Source of the DNA: Prevotellaceae bacterium
GTDB lineage: Bacteria > Bacteroidota > Bacteroidia > Bacteroidales > UBA932
Assembly (NCBI GenBank): GCA_031257655.1
Contig: JAIROF010000027.1
Coordinates: 1 to 19,981 of the forward strand
Direction of reading: 5' to 3'
Length of the DNA stretch: 19,981 nucleotides
Part shown: piece after piece, positions 7,147 to 16,334 of the stretch
How positions within the stretch are numbered: the stretch's first letter is position 1
Layout of the letters: each line of letters begins with the position of its first letter
Notes under the pieces: generated by a model
What the model was told of the DNA's origin: nothing
Databases searched by the model: none
The model's input: only the letters and a program-made list of their open reading frames with translations
Program-made: the position numbers and the translations under genes

Positions 7147-8910
7147 ATGAAGAAGTACTTACTATACCTGATTGCTGCGGGCGTTGCGGGCGCAGCGTTG
7201 CCCTCGTGCGAGGACGCCTTTGGCGACTTTCTGGAAAAGCAGCCCAGCAACGAGCTCACGGAGGCGCAAGTATTTGGCGACTGGACAACCGCCACGCAAT
7301 TCCACTTTGATACCTACAACTTCCTCCGCAACGGCGCCTGCCGCATCAACAATTCGTGGATGGACGCCGCCACCGACCTGGCCGAAACCAGCTACGCAAG
7401 CGGCGGCGTGCGCACCAGCTTCAACATTGGCAACTACTACGGCGGCGGCGGCGCCTCCGAGCTGGTGGACGCATGGGAGCACTACTACCGGGGAATCCGT
7501 AAGTGCAACATGCTCCTCGCGCGAATCGACAGCGTCCCAAAGGGCGCGGACTTGAGCGACGAAAAATACGAAACCGATAAGCTCAACTACAAGTCCGAAG
7601 CGCGTTTTCTGCGCGCCTACTTCTACTGGGAGCTCTTTTTGCGCTACGGCGCCGTCCCGATTGTGGTGGATGTGCTCGACCCCAACGGCAACCTGCTCGC
7701 CGGGTACACCACCCGCCCAACGCTAAAGGCTTTCGTGGTGGACTTCGTGCTGCACGAGCTGCAAGGCTGCGAAGCGGGGCTGATGCCGTACGACGACGGC
7801 GTGAAAGCCGCCAACGCCGGGCGCATCTGCCAGCCCATGGCCAGAGCGCTCTACGCCCGCGTCATGCTCTACATGGCAAGCGACCGATTTCGCACCGCAT
7901 CCGGCGTTACGTGGCAGCAGGCCGCCAACGCCGCAAAGAGCTTTATCGACGAGTTTGGCGGCAGCTACGGGCTGTTTGCCGGAACAACCGGCGTAGAGGC
8001 CTACACCAACGCCATCCTGCGAACTACCTACCAGGGAAACAACAGCGAGGTTATCTTCTTCCGCAACGATGTGCAAATCGGCTGGTCGGGCATCCAAAAC
8101 GATACGCCGGTGGGCGAAGGCGGCAACGGCGGGCTGTGCCCATCGCAAAACCTGGTGGACATGTACGACATGGCCAACGGCCTGTCGCCGTTTGCCGAGT
8201 ACGACGCAACCGGTGCGCCCGTTTACAGCGGCGCGGCGGCTACGCCCGCCCTCAACGCCGCAAGCGGCTACAGCGACTCCGCGCCGTGGGCTGGCCGCGA
8301 CCCGCGCCTGACGGCAACTGTGCTGCACCACGGCGCAACCTGGGGAGAGGGCAGCATTAACGTGATTAGGGGGCAGCGGGACAACCCCGTGGGCAACGCA
8401 AACGCTACCCCTACGGGATACTACCTCCGAAAGTACATCCCGGAAAACATCCTGAGCGCTCAGCACAGCGGAACAAGCTACCGCTGCTGGATAATCATCC
8501 GCTACGCGGAAATCCTGCTGAGCTACGCAGAGGCGATGAACGAGGTGAGCTATCCGCCAAGCGACGAGGTATATGGGTACTTAGACCAAATCCGGAGCCG
8601 CGCGGGCGTTGCGGGGAGCGTGAAAGACCGAACGGATTTGCAGTCGCAGGAGAGCCTGCGCCGCTTCATCCGCAAGGAGCGCACGGTGGAGCTGGCCTTT
8701 GAAGACCACCGCGCCTGGGATGTGCGGCGCTGGAACGTAGCGGTAGAGGCGCTGAGTCGTCCGGTTTACGGCGTAGACGTCTCCGCCGCCACCGCCGCCT
8801 GCTCCCGAAAGGTGGCGCAAGAGCGAGTGTTTGAGAGCCGAATGTATCTCTACCCCATTCCCGAAGCGGAGGTCTGGAAAACGAATATCGAAAATAATCC
8901 GGGTTGGTAA
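7147..8910 (+). CDS. SusD/RagB-family surface lipoprotein (first copy)
   Basis: This is the 587-residue glycan-binding lid partner of the preceding SusC. MKKYLLYLIAAGVAGAALPS precedes the lipid-modified Cys21, followed by EDAFGDFLEKQPSNELTEAQ, a characteristic SusD N-terminus. The conserved RFLRAYFYWELFLRYGAVPI block lies near 152-171. The C-terminal hallmark FIRKERTVELAFEDHRAWDV starts near 507, and the protein ends with the usual NNPGW. Binding is expected through the SusD fold with TPR-like helices. The gene begins 5 bp after the SusC stop and ends 17 bp before the next SusC, so the two should be made from one transcript. Confidence 0.95.
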   Translation: MKKYLLYLIAAGVAGAALPSCEDAFGDFLEKQPSNELTEAQVFGDWTTATQFHFDTYNFLRNGACRINNSWMDAATDLAETSYASGGVRTSFNIGNYYGGGGASELVDAWEHYYRGIRKCNMLLARIDSVPKGADLSDEKYETDKLNYKSEARFLRAYFYWELFLRYGAVPIVVDVLDPNGNLLAGYTTRPTLKAFVVDFVLHELQGCEAGLMPYDDGVKAANAGRICQPMARALYARVMLYMASDRFRTASGVTWQQAANAAKSFIDEFGGSYGLFAGTTGVEAYTNAILRTTYQGNNSEVIFFRNDVQIGWSGIQNDTPVGEGGNGGLCPSQNLVDMYDMANGLSPFAEYDATGAPVYSGAAATPALNAASGYSDSAPWAGRDPRLTATVLHHGATWGEGSINVIRGQRDNPVGNANATPTGYYLRKYIPENILSAQHSGTSYRCWIIIRYAEILLSYAEAMNEVSYPPSDEVYGYLDQIRSRAGVAGSVKDRTDLQSQESLRRFIRKERTVELAFEDHRAWDVRRWNVAVEALSRPVYGVDVSAATAACSRKVAQERVFESRMYLYPIPEAEVWKTNIENNPGW

Positions 8911-8927
8911 TCTTTAAATCAAAAAAT

Positions 8928-11900
8928 ATGTACACAACAGCTATTAGCATCGTAAAACGATTGGCGGGAACAAGGAAATTCCTGCTGATAATGTTACTTG
9001 TTTCTGCGATAAGCCATCCCGCTTGGGCGCAGAATGAGAAGAGCGCCTTGCGGGGGCGCATTGTGAACAGCGAAGGTAAGCCGCTTGCCGGCGCTGTGGT
9101 GAACGTGGTAGAGTCGAGCAGCATTGCGCGCGCTGACGAAAACGGGTTTTTTGACCTGAAAAATGTGAAAGCCACCGACGAAATTTTCGTCAGCAGCGCG
9201 GGGTACTTCAGCAAAACCGTCCCTGCGGAGTTTGGCGCGGATTTTCTAATCGTGCTGGAGGCCGATGCAGACGAGTACGCGCACACGATGCCGGTACCCT
9301 TCCTGCGCAAGCAGAAAAGGCTGACCACCGAAGCTACGTCGGTGGTTACGGGCGAAGAGCTGCAGCGGCACCCCATCACCGTGCTCCAAAACGCCTTTAC
9401 CTCTACGGTAACCGGCGTGGAAACCTACGAATGGGCCAGCGAGCCGGGGTGGACGGAATCGGCAATATACATCCGCGGGCTGCGCACCATGAACAGCAGC
9501 GCGCGAAGCCCCCTCATCATTGTCGATAACGTGGAGCGCGACCTCTCCTTTCTCGACGCATACCCCATCGAAAACATCACCATCCTGAAAGACGCCGCCG
9601 CCTGCGCCATCTACGGCATGAGGGGCGCAAACGGCGTGGTGATGGTTACCACCAGGCGGGGCGAAGCCGGACGAACAAAAATCAACTTCACCCAGGAGGT
9701 GGGATACCAGCTGCTGAGCAACAAAATGGAAACCCAAAACGCCTACAACATGGCCTTAACCCGCAACCAGGTGCGCTACCTGGACGGAATGGACCCGCTG
9801 TACTCGGACGAAACCATAGAAAAGTACCGCCGCGTATCGGCGGGAGAGACCCTGGAGGGCATGGAGCGGTACCGCTACTTCAACACCAGCTGGTACGAGG
9901 AGCTATACCGCGAAATGGCGCCCATGCACAAAACCAACCTATCCATAAGCGGCGGAAACGAGCGCACGCGCTACTTCATTTCCGGCTCCTACCTCCGGCA
10001 GGAGGGCATGTGGAACTCCAAGTGGACGGAGTACAACGACGGATTTAGCACCCAGCACGTCTTAGACCGCTTCAACCTGCGCTCAAATATCGACATCGAC
10101 GTCAACAGCTTTCTCAACGTGTCCTTAGACCTCGGCGGCCGCATCGACGATATTTCGCAGCCATACACGGGCGTGTTCAGCATCGTTACCTTTGGGGCGG
10201 TGGAGGCAAACCCCATGGAGCCGGTCTATACGCCAAACGGCGAAATATACGCTACCAACTCAGCCCAAAATGCCGGCCGCCTGCTGGCCTCGTCGGGGCT
10301 GGAAAAAAACCGCCGCCGAAACCTCTACAGCACGGTAAACCTGAACGGAGACCTGGGAAGCATCACTCCCGGCCTGGCGGCAAAAACTACGGTGAGCTTC
10401 GACTCCTACGAAACGTTCGAATCCAGCCAAACCAACAACGTCAACTCCTTTAACTACGACTACACGGCCGACGTGAGCAGCGTGGCGGAATATACGCTCA
10501 CCCGATTCTCTACGTATTCGGCGCTGGAAAACCCGCGCACCAACCCCCGCGAATACTACTTCAACGTCAACTTCAACGCCGGGCTGAGCTACGAAAGGGC
10601 CTTCGGGGAGCACGCCGTGAGCGCGCAGGCGTTCATACGCACCTACAAGAACGTTACGCAAGGCTCCGAATCCTCCAACCGATACCTCTCGTACAACGCG
10701 CAGGCATCCTACGTGTACGCCAACCGCTACATTCTCTCCGGAAGCATTTCGCGCATGGCCTCCGACAACTTCGCGCCCGAAGAGCGATGGGGCGTTTTTC
10801 CCGGCGTATCGGCAGGCTGGGCGCTATCCGAAGAATCGTGGCTTAAGAGCCGCAGCCTGACCCTGCTCAAGCTGCGCGCCTCCTACGGCCGCGCAGGGCA
10901 GGCCAACACGGGCGCCGGACGCTACCCCTACCAAAGCACCTACGGATCGGGCGCCAGCTACAACTTTGGGACTTCGCAGTCCGAGGTCAGCGGTATTGAG
11001 GAAAGCAAAGTCGGCAACCTGAACAGCAAGTGGGAAATATCCGACATGCTGAACGCAGGCGCAGACTTCGACTTCTGGGGGAGAAAGCTGTACGGCGCGG
11101 TGGACGCATTCAAGGAGTGGCGCTCCAACATCCTCGTAACCCGCACTACGGTGCCCATTATACTCGGCGTGAGCGCACCGCAGGATTCGTACGGAAAGGT
11201 GGAGAGCAAAGGGGTTGAGGCAACGCTGGGGCACCGCAACCGCCTGGGCAAGCTCAGCTACTACCTGGAGGGAATGCTGACGTGGAACACCAACCAAATA
11301 ACCGAAATGGACGAGCTGGAGCCCAACGTGCCCTGGCAGGCGAAAACGGGCAAGCGCATCTTCGACTACACGGAGGTGGCGGCCATGTACGAAAGCTCGT
11401 TCAACAACGGCGTTGGCGGCTGGGAGCAGTACCGCTTTGTGCAGTGGGCAAGCGACCCCGACCTAATCGCCACCAGCCAGCAGGACGCCATCGACCACCC
11501 GGAAAAGTACCCCTACAACACCTCGTCGAGCGGAGCACAAAAGCTGGGCACGGCCGTGTTTCAAGACCTCAACAGCGACCGCCAGATCGACGTGAACGAC
11601 AAAATTCCCACCGGCTACACCATCATCCCGGAGCTCATTCCCAGCGTAACGCTGGGGATTGAGTGGCGGGGATTCGACGCGCGCGCCATCCTCACCGCCT
11701 ACCTCCACCGATCCGTATTCCTTTCGCCGGCCATCAGCTTTTCCGGCTGGAGCAACATGGGGACGCACGAGGTGACCAAGGCCTGGGGATACTTTAACGA
11801 CGACCCCGCAGACCCGCGCAACCTAAACGCCACCTACCCAAGGCCTACATACGGCGGATTTAGCGCCATAGACAGCGACAGGGGAACGGGAACCTATCAC

Positions 11901-12143
11901 AACGACATCTGGATTAAAGACGGTAGCTACCTGTCTTTCAGAAATATAGAGGTGGGATACTCGCTGCCAAAAGCGCTGATTGCTAAGGTCAACATGACCA
12001 GCTGCCGCCTTTACTTTAGCGGATACAACCTGTTTACATTCAGCGATTTGCCGGACAGAGTTGACCCGGAAAAGCCAATGAGCTACTGCTGGTGGTATCC
12101 CAAAACCCGCTCGTTTTCGTTCGGTATCAACATTGGTTTTTAA
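8928..12143 (+). CDS. SusC-like TonB-dependent outer-membrane transporter (second copy, atypical TonB-box region)
   Basis: The 1071-residue transporter has a long signal peptide (cleavage near PAWAQ, residue 35) and a carboxypeptidase-regulatory-like domain at about 40-112 (LRGRIVNSEGKPLAGAVVNV). The plug covers about 130-245 (IYIRGLRTMNS...LIIVDNVERDLSFLDAYPIE...ILKDAAACAIYGMRGANGV), followed by the barrel, ending in FGINIGF. The common EE(I/V)VVVGYG box is missing; the region reads DEYAHTMPVPFLRKQKRLTT (115-134), a variant I associate with a separate SusC subgroup. It differs clearly from the first SusC, so the pair is not a recent duplication. A TTG start at 8904 would overlap the upstream stop; the ATG at 8928 is better. 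It is probably the transporter for a different-sized or differently branched product of the same glycan. Confidence 0.95.
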   Translation: MYTTAISIVKRLAGTRKFLLIMLLVSAISHPAWAQNEKSALRGRIVNSEGKPLAGAVVNVVESSSIARADENGFFDLKNVKATDEIFVSSAGYFSKTVPAEFGADFLIVLEADADEYAHTMPVPFLRKQKRLTTEATSVVTGEELQRHPITVLQNAFTSTVTGVETYEWASEPGWTESAIYIRGLRTMNSSARSPLIIVDNVERDLSFLDAYPIENITILKDAAACAIYGMRGANGVVMVTTRRGEAGRTKINFTQEVGYQLLSNKMETQNAYNMALTRNQVRYLDGMDPLYSDETIEKYRRVSAGETLEGMERYRYFNTSWYEELYREMAPMHKTNLSISGGNERTRYFISGSYLRQEGMWNSKWTEYNDGFSTQHVLDRFNLRSNIDIDVNSFLNVSLDLGGRIDDISQPYTGVFSIVTFGAVEANPMEPVYTPNGEIYATNSAQNAGRLLASSGLEKNRRRNLYSTVNLNGDLGSITPGLAAKTTVSFDSYETFESSQTNNVNSFNYDYTADVSSVAEYTLTRFSTYSALENPRTNPREYYFNVNFNAGLSYERAFGEHAVSAQAFIRTYKNVTQGSESSNRYLSYNAQASYVYANRYILSGSISRMASDNFAPEERWGVFPGVSAGWALSEESWLKSRSLTLLKLRASYGRAGQANTGAGRYPYQSTYGSGASYNFGTSQSEVSGIEESKVGNLNSKWEISDMLNAGADFDFWGRKLYGAVDAFKEWRSNILVTRTTVPIILGVSAPQDSYGKVESKGVEATLGHRNRLGKLSYYLEGMLTWNTNQITEMDELEPNVPWQAKTGKRIFDYTEVAAMYESSFNNGVGGWEQYRFVQWASDPDLIATSQQDAIDHPEKYPYNTSSSGAQKLGTAVFQDLNSDRQIDVNDKIPTGYTIIPELIPSVTLGIEWRGFDARAILTAYLHRSVFLSPAISFSGWSNMGTHEVTKAWGYFNDDPADPRNLNATYPRPTYGGFSAIDSDRGTGTYHNDIWIKDGSYLSFRNIEVGYSLPKALIAKVNMTSCRLYFSGYNLFTFSDLPDRVDPEKPMSYCWWYPKTRSFSFGINIGF

Positions 12144-12163
12144 TCTTAATACAATTTGCAACT

Positions 12164-13942
12164 ATGAACAGGATAAAATTCTATCTAATGGCAGCAGGAT
12201 GGCTTTTCTTCATTTCCTCCTGCAACGACTTCTTGGACAAGGAGTACGACATCTCCATGTCGGAGGAGCAGGTGTTTAGCAGCAAGGAGAATACGCGCGG
12301 ATTTTTGGCAAATATTTACGTCAACCTCCCCGACATCTTTGCCGGCTACACCAACGAGCAATTCCTGGGCGCCTCGCGCGACTGCATGACGGACAACGCC
12401 GTATCGTTCTGGGACGTGCACTACTACCACGCCGTGCTCAGCGACGGCTACTCCGCCGCCAACCACACCCTGCTGGGATTTTGGCAAACCAACGTATATG
12501 GCATACGCAAGGCCAACCAGTTCCTCAAAAACGTTCGCCCCGAGGTGGTGGGGAATACGGAAAAAACGGGCGACGACAACCGCCTCTACGACCGATACAT
12601 GAGCGAAGCAAAGCTGCTGAGGGCTATTTTCCACTTCGACATCGTTGGCTGGTTTGGCGATGCGCCCATTATTGGCGAAGACGAGGAGGGCGTGCCGCTG
12701 GTCTTCGACCTGGGCAACCCGGAAGCCATGAACATGCCGCGAACAAAAGCTGCCGACGCCCTGAAGTGGATTGCCGACCAGTGCGACCTGGTGAAAGACG
12801 CTCTACCCTTTCGCTACACCAGCGAAACGGAAAACTGGGGACGGGTAAACGGCGCCACCGCATACGCCCTGAAGTCGAGGGCGCTCCTCTACCGCGCATC
12901 CAAGCTCAATAACCCGGAGAACAACCTCCGGTACTGGGAGGATGCCGCGCAGGCCGCCCTCGACTTCATCGAAAAGAACAGCGCGCAGAGCAACCCCTAC
13001 AAGCTGTTCACGGCTACCCCAAGCAATCCGGCAAAAAACTACTACGAATGCTTTGTGGCCAACCCGGTTTACAACGACGAGTACATCCTTTGCCGCTCCG
13101 TTTGGAACACGTACGAGATAGAGCGCCTCTTAGCCCCCTGCGGATTTAGCGGGCAAATCTACTCGGTGGGGCGCACCAACCCCACCCAAAATCTGGTGGA
13201 TTGCTACGAAACCATCGGCGGAAAGCCCATTGATGCAGCGGGCTCGGGCTACGATGACCAAAACCCGTACGCCAACCGCGACCCGCGCTTAGAGCAAACC
13301 ATCCTGCACCAGGGCGCTGTGTGGGGCGACAAGGAGCAGGAGGAATCCAGAGCGGTGGACGTTTCGCAGCCCGACGGGATAGACTACCAGTCCCTGCATG
13401 GCGGCACGCTCACCGGATACTACACCAAGAAGTTTCTAAACAACATTTCCTTCAAAAACCCCAACGCGCCAAGCCACTCCTGCCCCATCTTCCGCTACGG
13501 CGAAATACTGCTGAATGCGGCGGAAGCCCTCAACGAAGCCGGCAAAACCAACGATGCATACGCGTACGTCAACCAGGTGCGCGGACGGGTAGGCATGCCG
13601 GCGTATGGCGGCATGGCGCAAGACCAGCTGCGCGAGCGCATACGCAACGAGCGCCGCATTGAGCTGTGCTTTGAAGACCATCGCTTTTTCGACGAGCGCC
13701 GCTGGATGCTTTTTGAAGGCCAAAGCGTAACCTCAGAAACCGAATTGCCGCGATACAAGCAGTACTACAACCTGTACGGCGTAGCGGTAACAAACCCGGC
13801 AAACCCTGCCTACTCCTACGTGCCGGCGCAGAAGCACCCGACGCGCACGTTCAACAGCCCAAAAAACTACTACTTCCCCCTGCCAAGCGACGAGGTGAAG
13901 CGAGCCCCTATGCTGAAGCAAAACCCGGGCTGGGAGCTGTAG
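12164..13942 (+). CDS. SusD/RagB-family surface lipoprotein (second copy)
   Basis: The 592-residue lipoprotein partners the second SusC. Signal peptide MNRIKFYLMAAGWLFFISS is followed by lipidated Cys20 and NDFLDKEYDISMSEEQVFSS. Conserved SusD blocks are SEAKLLRAIFHFDIVGWFGD near 147-166 and IRNERRIELCFEDHRFFDER from about 493. The protein ends in QNPGWEL. An earlier in-frame GTG (12092) falls inside the preceding SusC gene and is rejected because only the ATG at 12164 yields a signal peptide. The gene follows SusC after 20 bp; a 51-bp gap with a tandem repeat separates it from the GH43 gene. Confidence 0.95.
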   Translation: MNRIKFYLMAAGWLFFISSCNDFLDKEYDISMSEEQVFSSKENTRGFLANIYVNLPDIFAGYTNEQFLGASRDCMTDNAVSFWDVHYYHAVLSDGYSAANHTLLGFWQTNVYGIRKANQFLKNVRPEVVGNTEKTGDDNRLYDRYMSEAKLLRAIFHFDIVGWFGDAPIIGEDEEGVPLVFDLGNPEAMNMPRTKAADALKWIADQCDLVKDALPFRYTSETENWGRVNGATAYALKSRALLYRASKLNNPENNLRYWEDAAQAALDFIEKNSAQSNPYKLFTATPSNPAKNYYECFVANPVYNDEYILCRSVWNTYEIERLLAPCGFSGQIYSVGRTNPTQNLVDCYETIGGKPIDAAGSGYDDQNPYANRDPRLEQTILHQGAVWGDKEQEESRAVDVSQPDGIDYQSLHGGTLTGYYTKKFLNNISFKNPNAPSHSCPIFRYGEILLNAAEALNEAGKTNDAYAYVNQVRGRVGMPAYGGMAQDQLRERIRNERRIELCFEDHRFFDERRWMLFEGQSVTSETELPRYKQYYNLYGVAVTNPANPAYSYVPAQKHPTRTFNSPKNYYFPLPSDEVKRAPMLKQNPGWEL

Positions 13943-13952
13943 CGCAAAACTC

Positions 13953-13991
13953 TTGCAGCACGAAACCTTTGCAGCACGAAACCTTTGCAGC
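13953..13991 (+). repeat. 16-bp tandem repeat just upstream of the GH43 start
   Basis: TTGCAGCACGAAACCT is present at 13953-13968 and 13969-13984, with a third partial copy TTGCAGC at 13985-13991. It fills nearly the whole gap between the SusD stop and the GH43 ATG (13994), placing it in the ribosome-access region. Confidence 0.9.
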
Positions 13992-13993
13992 GC

Positions 13994-15922
13994 ATGAGAC
14001 CTGTCCTTTACCCTCTTTCTACCCTTTTCCTCCTCCTCTTCACCTCCGCCTCCTGCGGCGGCGGCGGGGAAGAGGAGAAGGGTAGCGCGCTTTCCGGCGC
14101 GTACGCCGAAGTTGGCGGGCTGTCGGCTACCGCCGTCACCTCGTCCGGGGCAACGCTCAAGGCGTCTGTCTTGAGCAGCGGGGGAAGCGCCGTCACCCAA
14201 AAAGGGTTTTGCTGGAGCAGCGCGCGCGAAAACCCGGAGAAAGGCGACTCCTCCGTGAGCGTGTACGGCACAACGCCCGACTTTGAGCGGAAAGTTAGCG
14301 GGCTATCGGCCGGCACCAGCTACTTTGCCCGCGCCTTTGCCGTAAACGGAGCAGGGGTGGCCTACTCGTCCGCCGTTCGCTTCACCACAGGCGCCGCGCC
14401 GCCGGAGGGCGAAGACGACCCGTGGGCAGCGTTCACCGCGCCCACCTACGCCGACGACTACTCGCCCATAGCCGCATGGAGCCAGCGCAGCCGGTGGAAC
14501 CTGGCAAACGTGCACGACCCAACGGTAGAAAAGTGCGGCGAATACTACTACATGTACGGCACCGACGCCTCCTACGGAAACGCGCACGCGGGGCACGGGC
14601 ATTTCCCCTACCGCCGCTCAAAAGACCTCGTTACCTGGGATTTTCAGGGAATGGCAATGAGCCAGACGCCGGCATGGGTAAAAGATACGCTCAACAGCAT
14701 GCGCAGCCGGCAGGGGCTGCCCGCCATCGAAAACCCCTCGTACGGCTGCTGGGCGCCTGTGGTGCGAAAGGTGGGCGAAAAGTACCGAATGTACTACTGC
14801 GTGGTGGTAGACAACTACATCCTCTCCGGAAAGCCCAACACCGCCGCAAACTTCGACGGCTCGTGGACCGAGCGAGCCTTTATCGGCCTGATGGAAACCG
14901 ACGACTTGGGCGCCAACCTGTGGGAGGATAAGGGCATGGCGGTGTGCTCATCTACCGACCGGGGGCTTAGCTGGTCGCGCCCCAGCCTGAGCAGCTGGGA
15001 GGGATACTTCAAGTGGAACGCCATCGACCCCTCCCTCATCGTCACCCCGGAGGGGAAGCAATGGCTGGTTTACGGCTCGTGGCATTCGGGCATTGTGGCC
15101 GTGGAGCTCGATCCGGCTACCGGAAAGCCATTCCGCCTGGGCGAACCCTGGCTTGCCGCCGCTCTCCCCGGCTACGGAAGCCTAATTTACACCCGCAACG
15201 GCAGCAGGTGGCAGGGATCGGAGGCGCCCGAAGTCGTTTATAGCCACGAAACGGGCTACTACTACCTCTTTTTGGCCTACGACGAGCTTTCGGTGGCGTA
15301 CAACACCCGCGTGTGCCGCGCAAGGAGCATCACGGGGCCCTACTTGGGCTACAACGGCGCCGGCCTTACGCAAGGCGGCGAATGCTTCCCCATCCTCACG
15401 CATCCCTACCGGTTTGGCAACCACTCCGGATGGGTAGGGATTTCGCACTGCTGCATCTTCCAAAATTCGGACACCGGCGAATGGTTCTACGCCTCTCAGG
15501 GGCGCCTGCCCGAAAACGCCAACGGGAACCCCCACAGCAACGCCATCATGATGGGGCACGTGCGGGCTATCCGGTGGACAGACGACGGCTGGCCGCTCGT
15601 CATGCCGGAGCGCTACGCCGGAGTGCCGCAAACCCCCATCGCGGAGGAGGAGCTAATCGGCGACTGGGAGAACATCGTCCTCACCTACGGCTGGCAGCAG
15701 CAGCAAGCCTCCGCAACCGTAACGCTAACGGCAGACAAAAAAGCCGCTGGCGCCATCAGCGGCAGCTGGTCGTACAACGCCGCTTCCGCAACCTTAACGC
15801 TGGGGCAATACCGGCTCTACCTCCGCCGGGAACTTGACTGGGAAGCCAACCCGCGCGCGCCAACCATCGTCTACGCCGGCCTCACGCCGCAAGGCGCTTC
15901 CATATGGGGAAAGAAAATTTGA
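13994..15922 (+). CDS. GH43 lipoprotein, probable endo-alpha-1,5-L-arabinanase with N-terminal FN3-like and C-terminal GH43_C domains
   Basis: This 642-residue lipoprotein probably hydrolyses alpha-1,5-linked arabinan at the cell surface. Signal peptide with lipidated Cys21, then GGGGEEE, which suggests surface export. An FN3-like domain follows at about 37-135 (GATLKASVLSSGG...KGFCWSS...GTSYFARAFAVNGAGVAYSS). The five-bladed propeller follows with the GH43 triad: general base D175 in VHDPTV, pKa modulator D345 in NAIDPSLI, general acid E410 in GSEAPEVVY. A histidine-rich NHSGWVGISHCC stretch may hold the metal-ligand His of arabinanases. From about 550 the tail (LIGDWENIVLTYG...GASIWGKK) fits the lipocalin-like GH43_C domain. 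An in-frame TTG at 13985 lies in the upstream repeat; the ATG is preferred. It closes the PUL operon. Substrate is inferred from family and gene order; other arabinose-containing glycans remain possible. Confidence 0.85.
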   Translation: MRPVLYPLSTLFLLLFTSASCGGGGEEEKGSALSGAYAEVGGLSATAVTSSGATLKASVLSSGGSAVTQKGFCWSSARENPEKGDSSVSVYGTTPDFERKVSGLSAGTSYFARAFAVNGAGVAYSSAVRFTTGAAPPEGEDDPWAAFTAPTYADDYSPIAAWSQRSRWNLANVHDPTVEKCGEYYYMYGTDASYGNAHAGHGHFPYRRSKDLVTWDFQGMAMSQTPAWVKDTLNSMRSRQGLPAIENPSYGCWAPVVRKVGEKYRMYYCVVVDNYILSGKPNTAANFDGSWTERAFIGLMETDDLGANLWEDKGMAVCSSTDRGLSWSRPSLSSWEGYFKWNAIDPSLIVTPEGKQWLVYGSWHSGIVAVELDPATGKPFRLGEPWLAAALPGYGSLIYTRNGSRWQGSEAPEVVYSHETGYYYLFLAYDELSVAYNTRVCRARSITGPYLGYNGAGLTQGGECFPILTHPYRFGNHSGWVGISHCCIFQNSDTGEWFYASQGRLPENANGNPHSNAIMMGHVRAIRWTDDGWPLVMPERYAGVPQTPIAEEELIGDWENIVLTYGWQQQQASATVTLTADKKAAGAISGSWSYNAASATLTLGQYRLYLRRELDWEANPRAPTIVYAGLTPQGASIWGKKI

Positions 15923-15945
15923 ATCGCTGCCGAAGTGTTTTTTTT

Positions 15946-15996
15946 AAGCGCTGTGCTACGCAGTAGAGACGCACGGCGTGCGTCTCAGCGGCGCTT
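15946..15996. repeat. Extended hairpin with perfect 10-bp stem
   Basis: The inner arms GAGACGCACG (15966-15975) and CGTGCGTCTC (15977-15986) are perfectly complementary, and the outer arms AAGCGC (15946-15951) and GCGCTT (15991-15996) add another six pairs, with GCT/AGC between. No T-run follows on either strand, so it is not a standard terminator. The core resembles dispersed short palindromes that I have seen in Bacteroidota intergenic regions. Confidence 0.75.
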
Positions 15997-16037
15997 CGCG
16001 CGGTAAAAACGTCAGGGTAGGGAGGAAGAGTAAAAAG

Positions 16038-16248
16038 AACCTTATTTAATAACAAAACAACCTTAGTAGCAGAAAATTACGCACAAACCATCCCACCTCA
16101 TTACCTTATTAATACGAAAATAAGGTAATGCGGCGTTGCGTGTTGTTATACAATTGCTGCTGAGGTAGTTGAGTTGTTAAAATGAGGTGAAGCCGAGCGT
16201 AGCGAGTTCACGAGCGCCAAAAATAAATACGAGCGAGTAAATAAGGTT
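16038..16248. repeat. Nested inverted repeats of about 210 bp
   Basis: Three levels of symmetry share one centre region. The outermost is AACCTTATTTA (16038-16048) with TAAATAAGGTT (16238-16248). The middle is CACCTCATT (16094-16102) with AATGAGGTG (16181-16189), overlapping the inner stem. The innermost is CATTACCTTATT (16099-16110) with AATAAGGTAATG (16119-16130), a perfect 12-bp stem and 8-base loop. No open frame is evident. It could be a MITE-like remnant or a structured RNA. Confidence 0.6.
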
Positions 16249-16267
16249 TCAGGCACTTCATAATCAT

Positions 16268-16289
16268 CCTTAACAAACATGTTTTAAGG
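16268..16289. repeat. Short inverted repeat CCTTAA/TTAAGG
   Basis: CCTTAA (16268-16273) pairs with TTAAGG (16284-16289) across a 10-base loop that contains the palindrome AACATGTT. It may be part of the 3' end structure between the two convergent operons. Confidence 0.5.
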
Positions 16290-16334
16290 AATTTAATTGG
16301 GTTTGAACACCCGCGCCGGCGGGACAATCGCAAT

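Noticed and set aside
15966..15986. 10-bp hairpin as intrinsic terminator of the PUL
   Set aside because: No T-run follows it on the plus strand, and on the minus strand it is followed by A residues.
16038..16248. CRISPR array or tRNA in the repeat-rich gap
   Set aside because: The repeats are inverted and nested rather than regularly spaced direct repeats, and no cloverleaf with a TTCRA-type arm is visible.
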